DNA of 62,326 bases from Gemmatimonas sp. (GCF_021298855.1 NZ_JAJTHI010000023.1:1-62326), one strand, 5' to 3'; shown: positions 41,915-50,448, counted from the stretch's first letter. Notes: generated from the sequence alone by a model not told the origin. A program made the numbers and translations.

Positions 41915-43050
41915 TCCGGTGCCGCGGCGCCGCGCTCCTGCTGGCGCTCGGCGGCTGTTCGGGCACGGAGGACGCCACCGACGAGGCGCCGGACGCGCTG
42001 CGCCCCGCCATGAACGCGCGCACGGTGTATCCGGCCAAGCGTGAGGAGTGGCGAACCGACATCACCCCGCACACCGACAGCACGATGGTGCCGCGGGTGT
42101 TCCGCGCCAGCCGCACCACCGTGGCGCTGCTGCAGGACGCTCCCGCGCGCATCTCGCAGTTCGAGCTGCACGGCAAGGGCATGCTGCTGTCCACGCGACC
42201 GGCGCGGGTGGACTCCGTCCTGCACGCGGAGGTGCCACGCGACATCGTCGCGCCCACCGACCTGTCGCGCGTCACCAACGACGGTCAGGTGGACGTGGTG
42301 GACAGCGCCACCAGCACCCTCGTGCGCGAGTCGATCGGCGGCTACGTGTTTCGCCGCGACCTGCCATTGCTGCGCGGCGGCAGCGGACGCCTGTGCACGG
42401 TGGCGCCGGCCACGCTGTTGCACGTCCGGCAGCTGGGGCCGCGCCGTGTGCTCGAGGCGTTCACGCTTACGGCGAACGCCGCCGATGACGCGCTCACGGG
42501 CCGGCATCGCATCGTCGGCGAAACGGGCGCGCGCCTGCGCTTCGGCAGTGGCGACGTGCGGCGGTGTCTGCTCATCACCCAGCGCAACGTGTTCATCGTG
42601 AGTGCCCCAGCGCTCGACAGTCCGCAGGCGGCGCCGCGCGTGGAACCACTGCGCCCACCAGGCGACACCGGGCGCCGGCGCATCGGTGAGTCCGGTGATC
42701 CGGCGAGCGCCCCACGACAGCCCTATGTGGTGGACGCCTCCATCGTGGACGGCGGATTCGTGGTGCTGCTGGGGACGATCTCCGACCAGCAGGGGCGACT
42801 GGTGGACTACTACGACGAGCAGGGGCGCTATCTGCAGAGCGCCATGCTGCCCTTCACCGCATCGGCCATGGCCGGTGCCGGCCCGCGCTTTCTCGTGCTG
42901 CACCGGGACCCGCAGTATCGCTGGTGGCTGTCCTCGTGGCTCACCCCCATGGCCGCGCGCGGGGCCACACCGCCACCGGAACCGCCGCGACTCGAGAAGG
43001 CCCCGGAGCGGCAGCTGTTCGAACCGCCGCGGCGAGGCACCACGAACTAG
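41902..43050 (+). CDS. Exported lipoprotein, beta-propeller-like
   Basis: 382-residue lipoprotein started at GTG 41902, which overlaps the Cys-rich gene by 13 bp. Lipobox GAALLLALGGCSG. The body alternates short strands and turns with propeller-like units: DGQVDVVDSATSTLVRESIG, LTGRHRIVGETGARLRFGSG, DGGFVVLLGTISDQQGRLVD and YYDEQGRYLQSAMLPFTASA. It is similar in size and layout to the propeller protein at 11164. Its stop shares the palindrome CTAG (43047-43050) with the convergent ParE toxin gene. Confidence 0.65.
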   Translation: MRAVVRCRGAALLLALGGCSGTEDATDEAPDALRPAMNARTVYPAKREEWRTDITPHTDSTMVPRVFRASRTTVALLQDAPARISQFELHGKGMLLSTRPARVDSVLHAEVPRDIVAPTDLSRVTNDGQVDVVDSATSTLVRESIGGYVFRRDLPLLRGGSGRLCTVAPATLLHVRQLGPRRVLEAFTLTANAADDALTGRHRIVGETGARLRFGSGDVRRCLLITQRNVFIVSAPALDSPQAAPRVEPLRPPGDTGRRRIGESGDPASAPRQPYVVDASIVDGGFVVLLGTISDQQGRLVDYYDEQGRYLQSAMLPFTASAMAGAGPRFLVLHRDPQYRWWLSSWLTPMAARGATPPPEPPRLEKAPERQLFEPPRRGTTN

Positions 43051-43364
43051 CCTGAACGTCCTTGGCGTGACAGTCGGGATGCGCGCAGCTTTCGTTCTGA
43101 ACGCATGACGTGAAGGATGAGCACACGCTCGCCGTCTACGCGATAGAAGATGCGACACGGCGGTTCGACGATCTGCCGATAGCGCGTACTGCGGGCAAAC
43201 TCGCGCGGGCGGCTGCCGCTGTCCGGATGCGTGGCGAGCTGCTCGACGTGGGCGACGATCCGCTGCACCAAGGCTGATGCGGCGTGCCGACTCTCAATGG
43301 CGATGTAGTCGGCAATCGCTTCCAGGTCTGCGAGCGCCGGCTCCGTCCAGACTATCTCAGCCAC
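43047..43364 (-). CDS. parE: RelE/ParE-family toxin
   Basis: 105-residue toxin of the RelE/ParE superfamily. Family motifs: VWTEPALADLEAIADYIAIE, AASALVQRIVAHVEQLATHP, SGSRPREFARSTRYRQIVEP and CRIFYRVDGERVLILHVMRS. ParE members poison DNA gyrase and RelE members cleave mRNA; the sequence favours ParE-like. Its start overlaps the antitoxin gene by 13 bp, the usual antitoxin-first order. Its stop overlaps the convergent lipoprotein stop. Confidence 0.9.
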   Translation of the reverse strand: MAEIVWTEPALADLEAIADYIAIESRHAASALVQRIVAHVEQLATHPDSGSRPREFARSTRYRQIVEPPCRIFYRVDGERVLILHVMRSERKLRASRLSRQGRSG

Positions 43365-43609
43365 CTGGCGAGCCGCGCTTTCGCCTCCTCGTGCGAAACG
43401 ACGCGGTCATCCGCGACCGCCATTTCTCCGCGCGCGATCCCCTCGAGAATCGCCATGCGCTCCTGCTGTCGATGGTACGATTCCACATCGACCAGATACG
43501 CACTGGGGAGCCCATGCTGGGTAATCAGGATGGGCTCCTTGTCACGCTCGAGCTCGGCCAGCAGCTCGGTTGCCTGACGCTTCAGCGTCGTCACCAGTTC
43601 CGTGCGCAT
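43352..43609 (-). CDS. Phd/YefM-family antitoxin
   Basis: 85-residue antitoxin. The N-terminal DNA-binding part (TLKRQATELLAELERDKEPI, LITQHGLPSAYLVDVESYHR) matches the Phd/YefM fold, and the C-terminal AILEGIARGEMAVADDRVVS with HEEAKARLARWLR is the toxin-binding tail. It should neutralise the ParE-like toxin and autoregulate through the palindrome at 43611-43630. Confidence 0.9.
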   Translation of the reverse strand: MRTELVTTLKRQATELLAELERDKEPILITQHGLPSAYLVDVESYHRQQERMAILEGIARGEMAVADDRVVSHEEAKARLARWLR

Positions 43610-43610
43610 G

Positions 43611-43630
43611 AGTGATACTTAAGTGGCACT
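43611..43630. promoter_or_regulatory. Operator-like palindrome upstream of the antitoxin
   Basis: The 20-bp sequence AGTGATACTTAAGTGGCACT has an 8-bp perfect core ACTTAAGT and outer arms AGTG/CACT. It begins one base upstream of the antitoxin start (43609, minus strand). On that strand aagtat may serve as a -10, with ttgcgg 18 bp upstream as a weak -35. Phd-type antitoxins bind such sites. Confidence 0.5.
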
Positions 43631-43669
43631 ACTGCCCCCCCGCAAGACGATCGCCAATGCCGTACGTGG

Positions 43670-44236
43670 CTACTTCGCGAAGAGCAGCGCTGGCGGAATG
43701 GGATTGCCGGGGGTCTCGGCTTCCCAGTAGATCGTCACCACCCACCACCGCGTGCCGTCGAAGAAGAGCTGGAACGAGTTCACGCCGCGGGCGAAGGGCG
43801 CCGGATCACTGAGCGCGCGCTTCGAATCGTAGGCGCTCATGAGGTGCACCACGTTGCCGTAGCGCTCCATCTTGCGGCCGATCTCGCGCTCGAAGAACCC
43901 GCTGCGCTCGAGCTGCACGCCGGCGTTGGCGATGTACTCCTCCGCCGTCCATACGCGCAGCACCCCCGCCCCATCCGCCCGCTTGCCCGTGGGAATGAGG
44001 CGCGCGCCGGGCGCCATGAGCGAACGGAAACGGTTCCAGTCACGCGGCTGGCCGGCCGGCCCCGAAATGACATCGTAGACCGCCCGCATGATCGCATCGA
44101 TGCTTTCCACATCGGCGGGGCGTGCGGCCGGTGCCGAGCGGGCCGTATCACGGGGTGCGGCGGCTTGCGCGGCGGCGAGGGCGGGGGTGATCCACAGCGA
44201 GGCGGCGCACAGCGCCAGACGCAGAGAGCGGGACAT
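43670..44236 (-). CDS. NTF2/SnoaL-like secreted protein
   Basis: 188-residue exported protein. Signal LRLALCAASLWITPALAAAQ. The body looks like a nuclear-transport-factor-2 (SnoaL-like) cone: ADVESIDAIMRAVYDVISG, RDWNRFRSLMAPGARLIPTG, EEYIANAGVQLERSGFFERE, VVHLMSAYDSKRALSDPA and INS-type strand FQLFFDGTRWWVVTIYWEAE. NTF2 members can be isomerases or ligand binders; no catalytic signature is visible. It is divergent from the photolyase gene. Confidence 0.75.
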   Translation of the reverse strand: MSRSLRLALCAASLWITPALAAAQAAAPRDTARSAPAARPADVESIDAIMRAVYDVISGPAGQPRDWNRFRSLMAPGARLIPTGKRADGAGVLRVWTAEEYIANAGVQLERSGFFEREIGRKMERYGNVVHLMSAYDSKRALSDPAPFARGVNSFQLFFDGTRWWVVTIYWEAETPGNPIPPALLFAK

Positions 44237-44310
44237 GATGATGGGGCTTGTGTTTGGCAGGAAGTTGGAGGATACCGCAGGGGGTGCACCGCCGTGAACT
44301 GGATCAGGCG

Positions 44311-45846
44311 GTGCCGCGTTTGCCCGCTGTGTCTGTGCAACTTGTCTGGTTCAAGCGCGACCTGCGCCTGCATGATCATACGCCGTTGACACGAGCCGCG
44401 CGTACGGGACCGGTTGTTGGCCTGTTCGTCTTCGAGCCGTCCATCGTGCAGGCGGCCGATTACGACGCCCAGCACCTCGTGTTCGTGCGGGAGTGCCTCA
44501 CGGAGCTGCGCACGCGCCTGCGTCGGCGCGGCGGGGAGCTGCTGGTGCGGGTGGGCGAGTGCCCTGACGTGCTCGAGCAGGTCTGCCATGAGCTCCGCGC
44601 CACCGCCATCTGGGCACACGAGGAGACCGGCAATGCGCGGACCTATGCTCGTGACCGCCGCGTGCGCGCGTGGGCCCGAACGACGGGCATACCGCTGCAC
44701 GAGGTGCCGCAGGGTGGGGTGGTTCGCCGACTCGCGTCTCGTGATGGATGGGCGGAACATTGGGAGTCGGTGGTGCGCGCTCCGGTTGCCAACCCACCGT
44801 CCCGCTTTGCCCCCCTGCCCTGGACGGACGCTCCGGATACCGCGCCCGCGAGCGGTGAGGTGCCGACAGCCGACGCGCTGCGGGTCCAGTGTGCGGCAGG
44901 ACGCGCGCATGACACGCCGGGGGGTGAGCGCGCGGCGCGCGCGCTCCTGCGCACCTTCCTGTACGAGCGTGGTGAACAGTACCGGCGGGAGATGTCGTCA
45001 CCCGTTTCGGCGTTTCGCGCCTGCTCCCGGATCAGCCCCCATCTGGCCTTCGGGACGCTGTCCGGCCGACAGGCGTGGCAGGCCGCACAGCAGCGGCTGT
45101 CGGAGGTGAGCGGCCCGCTCGACCGCGACGAGCGCTGGCGCGCCTCCATCACGTCGTTCGTCGCCCGTCTCGCGTGGCGCGAGCACTTCATGCAGAAACT
45201 CGAAAGTGAGCCGGCCATCGAGCACCGCAACTTCTCGTCGGTCTACGACGACCTGCGCCCTGCCGTGGCCGATCCCGAACGGCTCGAGGCGTGGCTGCAC
45301 GGGCGGACCGGCTATCCGTTGGTCGATGCGTGCATGCGGGCACTCCGGGCGCAGGGGTGGCTCAACTTCCGCATGCGCGCCATGCTCGTCTCGTTCGCCT
45401 CATATCACCTGTGGCTCCCGTGGCAGCAGACCGCCGTGGCGCTGGCGCCGCACTTCCTCGATTACGAGCCCGGCATCCATTACTCGCAGTTTCAGATGCA
45501 GTCGGGAACCACGGGCATCAACAGCATCCGCATCTACAATCCCTACAAGCAGGCGCTGGAGCACGACCCGGCGGGCCACTTCGTACGCGCGTGGGTCCCC
45601 GAATTGCGCGCGGTACCCACAGACTTCCTGCACGCGCCCCACGATATGCCGCCACTGGTAGCCAGCATGGCTGGCGTCCGCATTGGTCGCGACTATCCGC
45701 TGCCCATCGTGGAGCACACCGCCGCCTACCGCGAGGCCAAGGCGCGCATCTTCGCCGCACGCGAGACGGCGGCAGCGCGAGCGGACGCGGCGCGGGTCTA
45801 TCGCCAGCACGGCTCGCGCAAGGACCCGTTGCACCGGCGCCGATAA
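44311..45846 (+). CDS. phr: Deoxyribodipyrimidine photolyase/cryptochrome family protein
   Basis: 511-residue flavoprotein expected to repair UV-induced pyrimidine dimers or sense blue light. The N-terminal alpha/beta domain starts VQLVWFKRDLRLHDHTPLTR. The FAD domain is marked by SAFRACSRISPHLAFGTLSG, RLAWREHFMQKLESEPAIE, GRTGYPLVDACMRALRAQGW, LNFRMRAMLVSFASYHLWLP, HYSQFQMQSGTTGINSIRIY and NPYKQALEHDPAGHFVRAW. The form 'TTGINSIRIYNP' follows a photolyase subfamily seen in cyanobacteria and Gemmatimonadota rather than E. coli PhrB. The start is uncertain among GTG 44311, 44329 and 44335. Confidence 0.9.
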   Translation: MPRLPAVSVQLVWFKRDLRLHDHTPLTRAARTGPVVGLFVFEPSIVQAADYDAQHLVFVRECLTELRTRLRRRGGELLVRVGECPDVLEQVCHELRATAIWAHEETGNARTYARDRRVRAWARTTGIPLHEVPQGGVVRRLASRDGWAEHWESVVRAPVANPPSRFAPLPWTDAPDTAPASGEVPTADALRVQCAAGRAHDTPGGERAARALLRTFLYERGEQYRREMSSPVSAFRACSRISPHLAFGTLSGRQAWQAAQQRLSEVSGPLDRDERWRASITSFVARLAWREHFMQKLESEPAIEHRNFSSVYDDLRPAVADPERLEAWLHGRTGYPLVDACMRALRAQGWLNFRMRAMLVSFASYHLWLPWQQTAVALAPHFLDYEPGIHYSQFQMQSGTTGINSIRIYNPYKQALEHDPAGHFVRAWVPELRAVPTDFLHAPHDMPPLVASMAGVRIGRDYPLPIVEHTAAYREAKARIFAARETAAARADAARVYRQHGSRKDPLHRRR

Positions 45847-45862
45847 CCACGGGCCTCGGGGC

Positions 45863-46648
45863 TCAGGCCATCACGTACCAGCGGTGGCCGGAGGGCGAGC
45901 CCTCGAAGCCCATGCGCTCATACACCGCCTGCCCCATGGGCGTCGAGTGCAGTCCCACCATGGGCTTGCCCAGCTCGAAGGCCGCGTTGGCCACGGCCAC
46001 AGTGCACAGCGTGCCAAGCCCGCGCCGGGCGAAGCGCGGCTGCGTGCCCACCCAGTAGATGCCGCCCATGCCGCCCGTGAGCAGCACCATGGCCGTGGCG
46101 GCCGGCTCACCATTTACGGTGGCCAGCGCAAAACGCGTCACCGGCGAAAACACACGCCGCGGATGCGCAAACAGGCTGTCCGCTTCCTCGCGCGGCATCC
46201 CCGTGGCCCCGAAGGCATCGGCAACAATGGACTGAATGACGGGCAGATCCGGCGCCGCGGCGGTGATGCGCACCTCCACCCCCTCGGGTACCGCTGTGTC
46301 TAGCGGGCGCCTCGTGAGGAACATCCACGGGGACTGACTGCTCGCGCGCACGCCACGCTCCTGCAGATAGGCGGCGATGTCCGCATCGACATGATCGCGC
46401 ACCCAGACCGTGAACCCGCGCCCGAGCGGCCGGAAGAACTCCTCGGCGCGCTCGATCACCAGCGCCGGATCGGTATCCGGATCGGTGCGTGCCACACAGT
46501 TGGAAAAGCCGATGGGGAACTCCGTGCCACCCGACACGAGCAGCACGCCATCCTCTTCCATGATCATGGTGCCATCCTGCCAGCGACCGAACTCACGGAT
46601 GGCGTCCATGAGGTTGCGATCGAAGATATCATTCCAGCGAGCGGGCAT
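45863..46648 (-). CDS. GNAT-family N-acetyltransferase
   Basis: 261-residue acetyltransferase started at ATG 46648 (MPARWNDIFDRNLMDAIREF). The C-terminal GNAT fold shows RFALATVNGEPAATAMVLLT, GGIYWVGTQPRFARRGLGTL (the acetyl-CoA pyrophosphate loop R-R-G-L-G), CTVAVANAAFELGKPMVGLH and QAVYERMGFEGSPSGHRWYV. The N-terminal ~130 residues are a second, degenerate GNAT-like half. Acceptor unknown. It converges on the photolyase with 16 bp between. Confidence 0.88.
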   Translation of the reverse strand: MPARWNDIFDRNLMDAIREFGRWQDGTMIMEEDGVLLVSGGTEFPIGFSNCVARTDPDTDPALVIERAEEFFRPLGRGFTVWVRDHVDADIAAYLQERGVRASSQSPWMFLTRRPLDTAVPEGVEVRITAAAPDLPVIQSIVADAFGATGMPREEADSLFAHPRRVFSPVTRFALATVNGEPAATAMVLLTGGMGGIYWVGTQPRFARRGLGTLCTVAVANAAFELGKPMVGLHSTPMGQAVYERMGFEGSPSGHRWYVMA

Positions 46649-46801
46649 TGGGCGATGTCGGTGGGGTTGCAAACCGCGGAGGCAGGGAAAGGTATCCCGC
46701 CCGCTGTCGCCCCGGGCACTCCCCGCGGGCAACCCTTCGTCCCTGCCCCCGTGACCAAGGGGGTATTCCTGATTCCTTCCCTCCTCCACCGACCCACCTT
46801 A

Positions 46802-47275
46802 ATGCGCCTGTTCCTCCCCACCCTTCTGGCCGTCGCCGTCGCCATTCCCGCCGCCGCCGCCTCGCTCCCGGCCCAGCCAGCGCCCATCGTGGGCACCTGG
46901 AATGTGGAGTGGGAGATGGGCCGGCAGATCATCAACGGCGAAGCCACCGCCGTGATCGCCAAGGGCACCATGACGGTCGTCGTCTCCGGCGACTCGCTGC
47001 TGGCCACGCTCACGGCAACCAGCCGCAGCGACAATCAACCGCTCACCCGTCCGCCGTTCACGATCGGCGGACGCGCCACGGCGACGGGGGCGGTGTTCAC
47101 GCAGATCTCCGAGGCCACGCTCAACATGAATGGCGAAGAGCGGAAGCAGCGGTCCATCGGCACGTGGACCCTGCAGGTGAACGGCACCGCGCTGACCGGC
47201 TCGGTGAAGCGGGTGATCGAAGGGATGGAAATGGACATGCCGCCGGCCGCCGTGACGGGCACGCGCGCGAAGTGA
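46802..47275 (+). CDS. Hypothetical secreted lipocalin-like protein
   Basis: 157-residue exported protein. Signal LFLPTLLAVAVAIPAAAASL. The mature part begins PIVGTWNVEWEMGRQIINGE and runs as paired strands (AVIAKGTMTVVVSGDSLLAT, TLTATSRSDNQPLTRPPFTI, RSIGTWTLQVNGTALTGSVK), the layout of small lipocalin/calycin-like proteins. It may bind a hydrophobic ligand. No operon partner is evident, though the I9-like lipoprotein follows 72 bp downstream. Confidence 0.6.
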   Translation: MRLFLPTLLAVAVAIPAAAASLPAQPAPIVGTWNVEWEMGRQIINGEATAVIAKGTMTVVVSGDSLLATLTATSRSDNQPLTRPPFTIGGRATATGAVFTQISEATLNMNGEERKQRSIGTWTLQVNGTALTGSVKRVIEGMEMDMPPAAVTGTRAK

Positions 47276-47347
47276 CAGGCCACGCATCGATGGGGTACAG
47301 CCGGTGGAATCGTGAAACCTCCACCCGGTCCGAACGGAGTACCTCTC

Positions 47348-47776
47348 ATGCGACATGCCCACGCGATACCTCGGCGAACACGGGGGGCCCGCCCCCCGCA
47401 ATTGCTCCGCGCGGCCAGCGGCCTGCTGGCAGCAGGTGTGCTGACCGCGTGCGGCGGCGACGTGTCCACCGCCCCCAGCGAAACGCCGCGTCGCGAGCTC
47501 ACGCCGGCCTGCACGAACCCGGCGCCACTCCACGGCACGCCGAGCCCGCAACTGGGCCCGCGCTACATCGTGCTCTTCAGGCCCGGGGTGGAGCCCACGG
47601 CCGAGGTGGCGCGTTTGGCCCGTGTGCACCGCTTCACTCCCACCCACGTGTACCTGGCCACCGGTGGTTTCGCGGCGGAACTCACGCCGTCTGCTGTCGC
47701 GGGCCTTCGCTGCGAGGGGTCGGTGATGCTGCTCGAGTACGATCAGGTCGTGACCATCGCGGGTGCTCCGTGGTAG
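47348..47776 (+). CDS. Free-standing peptidase inhibitor I9/subtilisin-propeptide-like lipoprotein
   Basis: 142-residue lipoprotein started at ATG 47348, with GGAG eight bases upstream. Lipobox GLLAAGVLTACGGD. The C-terminal ~75 residues match the S8 propeptide/inhibitor I9 fold: GPRYIVLFRPGVEPTAEVAR, RVHRFTPTHVYLATGGFAAE, LTPSAVAGLRCEGSVMLLEY. In subtilases this domain is the chaperone and first inhibitor of its own protease. Here no protease domain follows, so it may inhibit subtilisins in trans. A subtilase is encoded ~14 kb away at 61662. GTG 47312 is an alternative start. Confidence 0.78.
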   Translation: MRHAHAIPRRTRGARPPQLLRAASGLLAAGVLTACGGDVSTAPSETPRRELTPACTNPAPLHGTPSPQLGPRYIVLFRPGVEPTAEVARLARVHRFTPTHVYLATGGFAAELTPSAVAGLRCEGSVMLLEYDQVVTIAGAPW

Positions 47777-47837
47777 ACGGGGCACCGTAGTCCCGTACGC
47801 GGCCCCCGAACTGGTGTGTCGAACGCCGAATTGGGCA

Positions 47838-47879
47838 GCTCCTGCATGTGCAGCGCGCAAGCGCTGCCAGCACATGAGC
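47838..47879. other. Structured intergenic hairpin with GNRA-type loop
   Basis: Nested stems: GCT/AGC outside, CATGTG (47845-47850)/CACATG (47871-47876), then CAGCGC (47851-47856)/GCGCTG (47861-47866) closing a GCAA tetraloop, with a CCAG bulge on the 3' side. It lies between the I9-like gene and the barrel gene at 47967. No T-tract follows, so it could be a transcript end, an mRNA stability element or a small RNA. Confidence 0.4.
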
Positions 47880-47966
47880 AACCCTTCGCAATGAACGAGG
47901 GTCGAACGCCGGGACCCTCTCCTGCGCTCGCCACCATCCGCGCGCGCATCCCCTCGACCGCCGGAC

Positions 47967-50366
47967 ATGCTCGCTGCCCTCGCCGTGCTCCTGCAGATCA
48001 GCGTCAGCACGGGTCCCAGACCCTGCGATCCAAGAAAACTTCCTGTCGGTGCGTCGCCGGATACGGTCTGCTCCGGCATTACGTCGCTCAACATCGGCAC
48101 CGTTGGCAGCGGCGCAAAGCGCCCGGGAGCGCCGCGCCGCATTGCGATGACAGACGCACACCGCGCAACGGCGTTCCGTGATGAGGCAGCCCGCACCATG
48201 CTGCTGGGCGCGCGCGTGGCGCGTCTCCGCCAGGACTCGGCGCTCCTCGGTTACGATGTCCGTGCACTGCAGCGCTACTCGATCGGCGTGGGGTTCGCCG
48301 ACAAGGGGCGCGCGCGCAACATCGTGACCTACGAAAGTGCCTCCCGTGTGCGCTGGCAACGCGCGCGCGGCGTGGTGGTCGATGTGCAAGGGGCACGGAC
48401 GTCGAGCGGCCTGATCCCCCGGGATGCACTCGACAACGGCGAGGCGTCGATGTCGGCCTCCATTCCCTACTATCCGGGGCGCGATGAACTGTGGGTTGGC
48501 AACGACGTCGTGACAGGGGAAGTGGACGATCGCGAGATGGTGCATCCCATGGTCGAGGGCGCCGAGGCGTACTATGTGTATGCGAGTGGCGACACGGCGA
48601 GCATCCGCACGGGTTCGTCGGTCATTCACCTTCGCGAAGTGCGCGTGCGGCCACGCCGGCCGGCGTGGAATGTAGTGGTGGGTTCACTCTGGTTCGACGA
48701 GGCGCGGGGCACGCTCGTGCGCGCGGCGTTTCGATTCGCCGCGCCCTTCGACTTCTGGCTCAATCTGCGTGACGTCGACTCGACGGCGGCGAAGGAGTTG
48801 CTCGGGGCGATACCGCGCGCCATACGCCCTCTCCTTCCCGGGGTTCGCGGACAGATGCAGGCGGTGACGCTCGAATATGGATTGTATGCCGGTCAATTCT
48901 GGCTTCCGCGCGCCCGCTACGCTGAAGGCGTGGTTCAGGTGAGTGTCGCGCGTCTGCCGTACCGTCTGGAGGAGAGTTTTCGATACGACGCGGTGAACGG
49001 CGCCGACTCGCTCGCGGGCATGCCGCCCATCATCGTGCCACCGGAAGAACCGCTGACGGTGCGCAATCAACCGCGACGTGACTCGATCGCGGCGGCGCAG
49101 CGCGCAAGACGAGACTCGGTACGCGCGGGGCTGATCGACTCGTTGCGCGCAACGCATCCAGCCTGCGATACGAGCGCGTTCTTCACGGAAACCCGCTTCG
49201 CCGCGGACGGGCTCACGCCGGTCCTCACGCGCGTGCCATGTGATCGCGCCCGGTTGGCGACCTCCAGCGCGTTACCACCGGCGGACGGATCCGACTCGGC
49301 CGACGTCTTCGGCGTACGGGCGCGGGCGCAGCTGGTGGCTCAGGTCATGTCGCTGGGAGTGCAGCCGGTGTTCGCCCCACAGCGTCCCACGGTGCATGTC
49401 GGCCCTGGACTGCTCCGCTACAATCGGGTGGAGGGAATGAGTGTTGGCGCGGCCGTGCGGCAACAGCTGGGCGCGGGCTATGCCGTCAACCTCACCGGGC
49501 GCGTGGGGGTGGCCGATCGCATGCCGAATGCCAGAGCGGAGGTGCAACGGAGCGATCTGCAACACACGTGGACGTTGGGCGGTTATCGCGAGCTCGCGGC
49601 TGTTGGCGACGACGCGCCGCTGTCCGCGGGCAGCGCACTGGGGGCGCTGCTCTTCGGTCGTGATGAGGGCTACTACTATCGCCGGGCCGGGCTCGATCTG
49701 TCGTATGTGCGCGCGCCGCTCACGTCGGACACGCGACTGACGTGGCGGCTGTTCGCCGAACGGCAGCAGGCAACCGGCACGAACGCCACGTGGTCGCTCG
49801 GGCGGCCGATGCGCGACAGCAATGTCACGGCGTTGGGTGCGGGGTTCGCGGGACTGGGCGTCAGTAGTGCGCGCACCCTTGGCCATGCGAACGGGCTCAC
49901 GCTCACGAGTGTCGTGCAGGTGGAGGGTGCAGTGACGGACTCCAGGGCGCGTCAGGGGTACGGCCGCGCAATGATGCAGCTCTCACTCGCGCGATCACTC
50001 GGCGCATTCGCAGGGAGTGTGCAGCTGTCCGGAGGTACCTCGGTAGGGCAACTGCCGCCGCAACGCCGGTGGTATGTGGGCGGCACCCGCACGCTGCCGG
50101 GGCTCTCGTTCGGCACCGCTGGCGGCGACGCGTTCTGGCTTGCCCGCGCCGAGGTGAGTCGCGGGATGCCGCTCCTTCGCCCCGTGCTCTTCGCCGATGT
50201 GGGATGGGCAGGGGAGCGCAACGGCTGGCGCGGTGGGTACCGGCCGCTCAGCGACGTGGGGCTTGGGCTTCGTGCGCTCGATGGACTCGTTCGCGCGGAT
50301 GTGGCCCGGGCGCTGTATCCGGTGTCGCGAACGCGGTTGTCGCTGTCGATCGAGCGGTCCTTCTAG
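47967..50366 (+). CDS. Outer-membrane barrel protein, Omp85/DUF5686-like
   Basis: 799-residue protein of unknown function. The N-terminus is a short signal (MLAALAVLLQISVS). Residues ~90-330 form a periplasmic part with phrases like GVGFADKGRARNIVTYESAS, YYPGRDELWVGNDVVTGEVD, VVVGSLWFDEARGTLVRAAF and YGLYAGQFWLPRARYAEGVV. The C-terminal ~330 residues resemble the surface-antigen barrel of Omp85/DUF5686 proteins: YYRRAGLDLSYVRAPLTSD, LPGLSFGTAGGDAFWLARAE, PVLFADVGWAGERNGWRG, LSDVGLGLRALDGLVRADVA and a terminal LSLSIERSF ending in Phe. It probably sits in the outer membrane. A short 12-bp repeat overlaps its stop. Confidence 0.68.
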   Translation: MLAALAVLLQISVSTGPRPCDPRKLPVGASPDTVCSGITSLNIGTVGSGAKRPGAPRRIAMTDAHRATAFRDEAARTMLLGARVARLRQDSALLGYDVRALQRYSIGVGFADKGRARNIVTYESASRVRWQRARGVVVDVQGARTSSGLIPRDALDNGEASMSASIPYYPGRDELWVGNDVVTGEVDDREMVHPMVEGAEAYYVYASGDTASIRTGSSVIHLREVRVRPRRPAWNVVVGSLWFDEARGTLVRAAFRFAAPFDFWLNLRDVDSTAAKELLGAIPRAIRPLLPGVRGQMQAVTLEYGLYAGQFWLPRARYAEGVVQVSVARLPYRLEESFRYDAVNGADSLAGMPPIIVPPEEPLTVRNQPRRDSIAAAQRARRDSVRAGLIDSLRATHPACDTSAFFTETRFAADGLTPVLTRVPCDRARLATSSALPPADGSDSADVFGVRARAQLVAQVMSLGVQPVFAPQRPTVHVGPGLLRYNRVEGMSVGAAVRQQLGAGYAVNLTGRVGVADRMPNARAEVQRSDLQHTWTLGGYRELAAVGDDAPLSAGSALGALLFGRDEGYYYRRAGLDLSYVRAPLTSDTRLTWRLFAERQQATGTNATWSLGRPMRDSNVTALGAGFAGLGVSSARTLGHANGLTLTSVVQVEGAVTDSRARQGYGRAMMQLSLARSLGAFAGSVQLSGGTSVGQLPPQRRWYVGGTRTLPGLSFGTAGGDAFWLARAEVSRGMPLLRPVLFADVGWAGERNGWRGGYRPLSDVGLGLRALDGLVRADVARALYPVSRTRLSLSIERSF

Positions 50367-50388
50367 CGGTCGTTCTGGCGGTCGTTCC
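50353..50388. repeat. 3 x 12-bp imperfect tandem repeat at the gene end
   Basis: Units agcggtccttct, agcggtcgttct and ggcggtcgttcc run across the stop codon of the barrel gene into the intergenic region, with further degenerate agcggtctggcggtc after them. This looks like replication slippage; function is not indicated. Confidence 0.6.
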
Positions 50389-50448
50389 AGCGGTCTGGCG
50401 GTCGGTACCGGGTTGTGGAGACACGTGATCACGGCAAATTGCCGGGGA

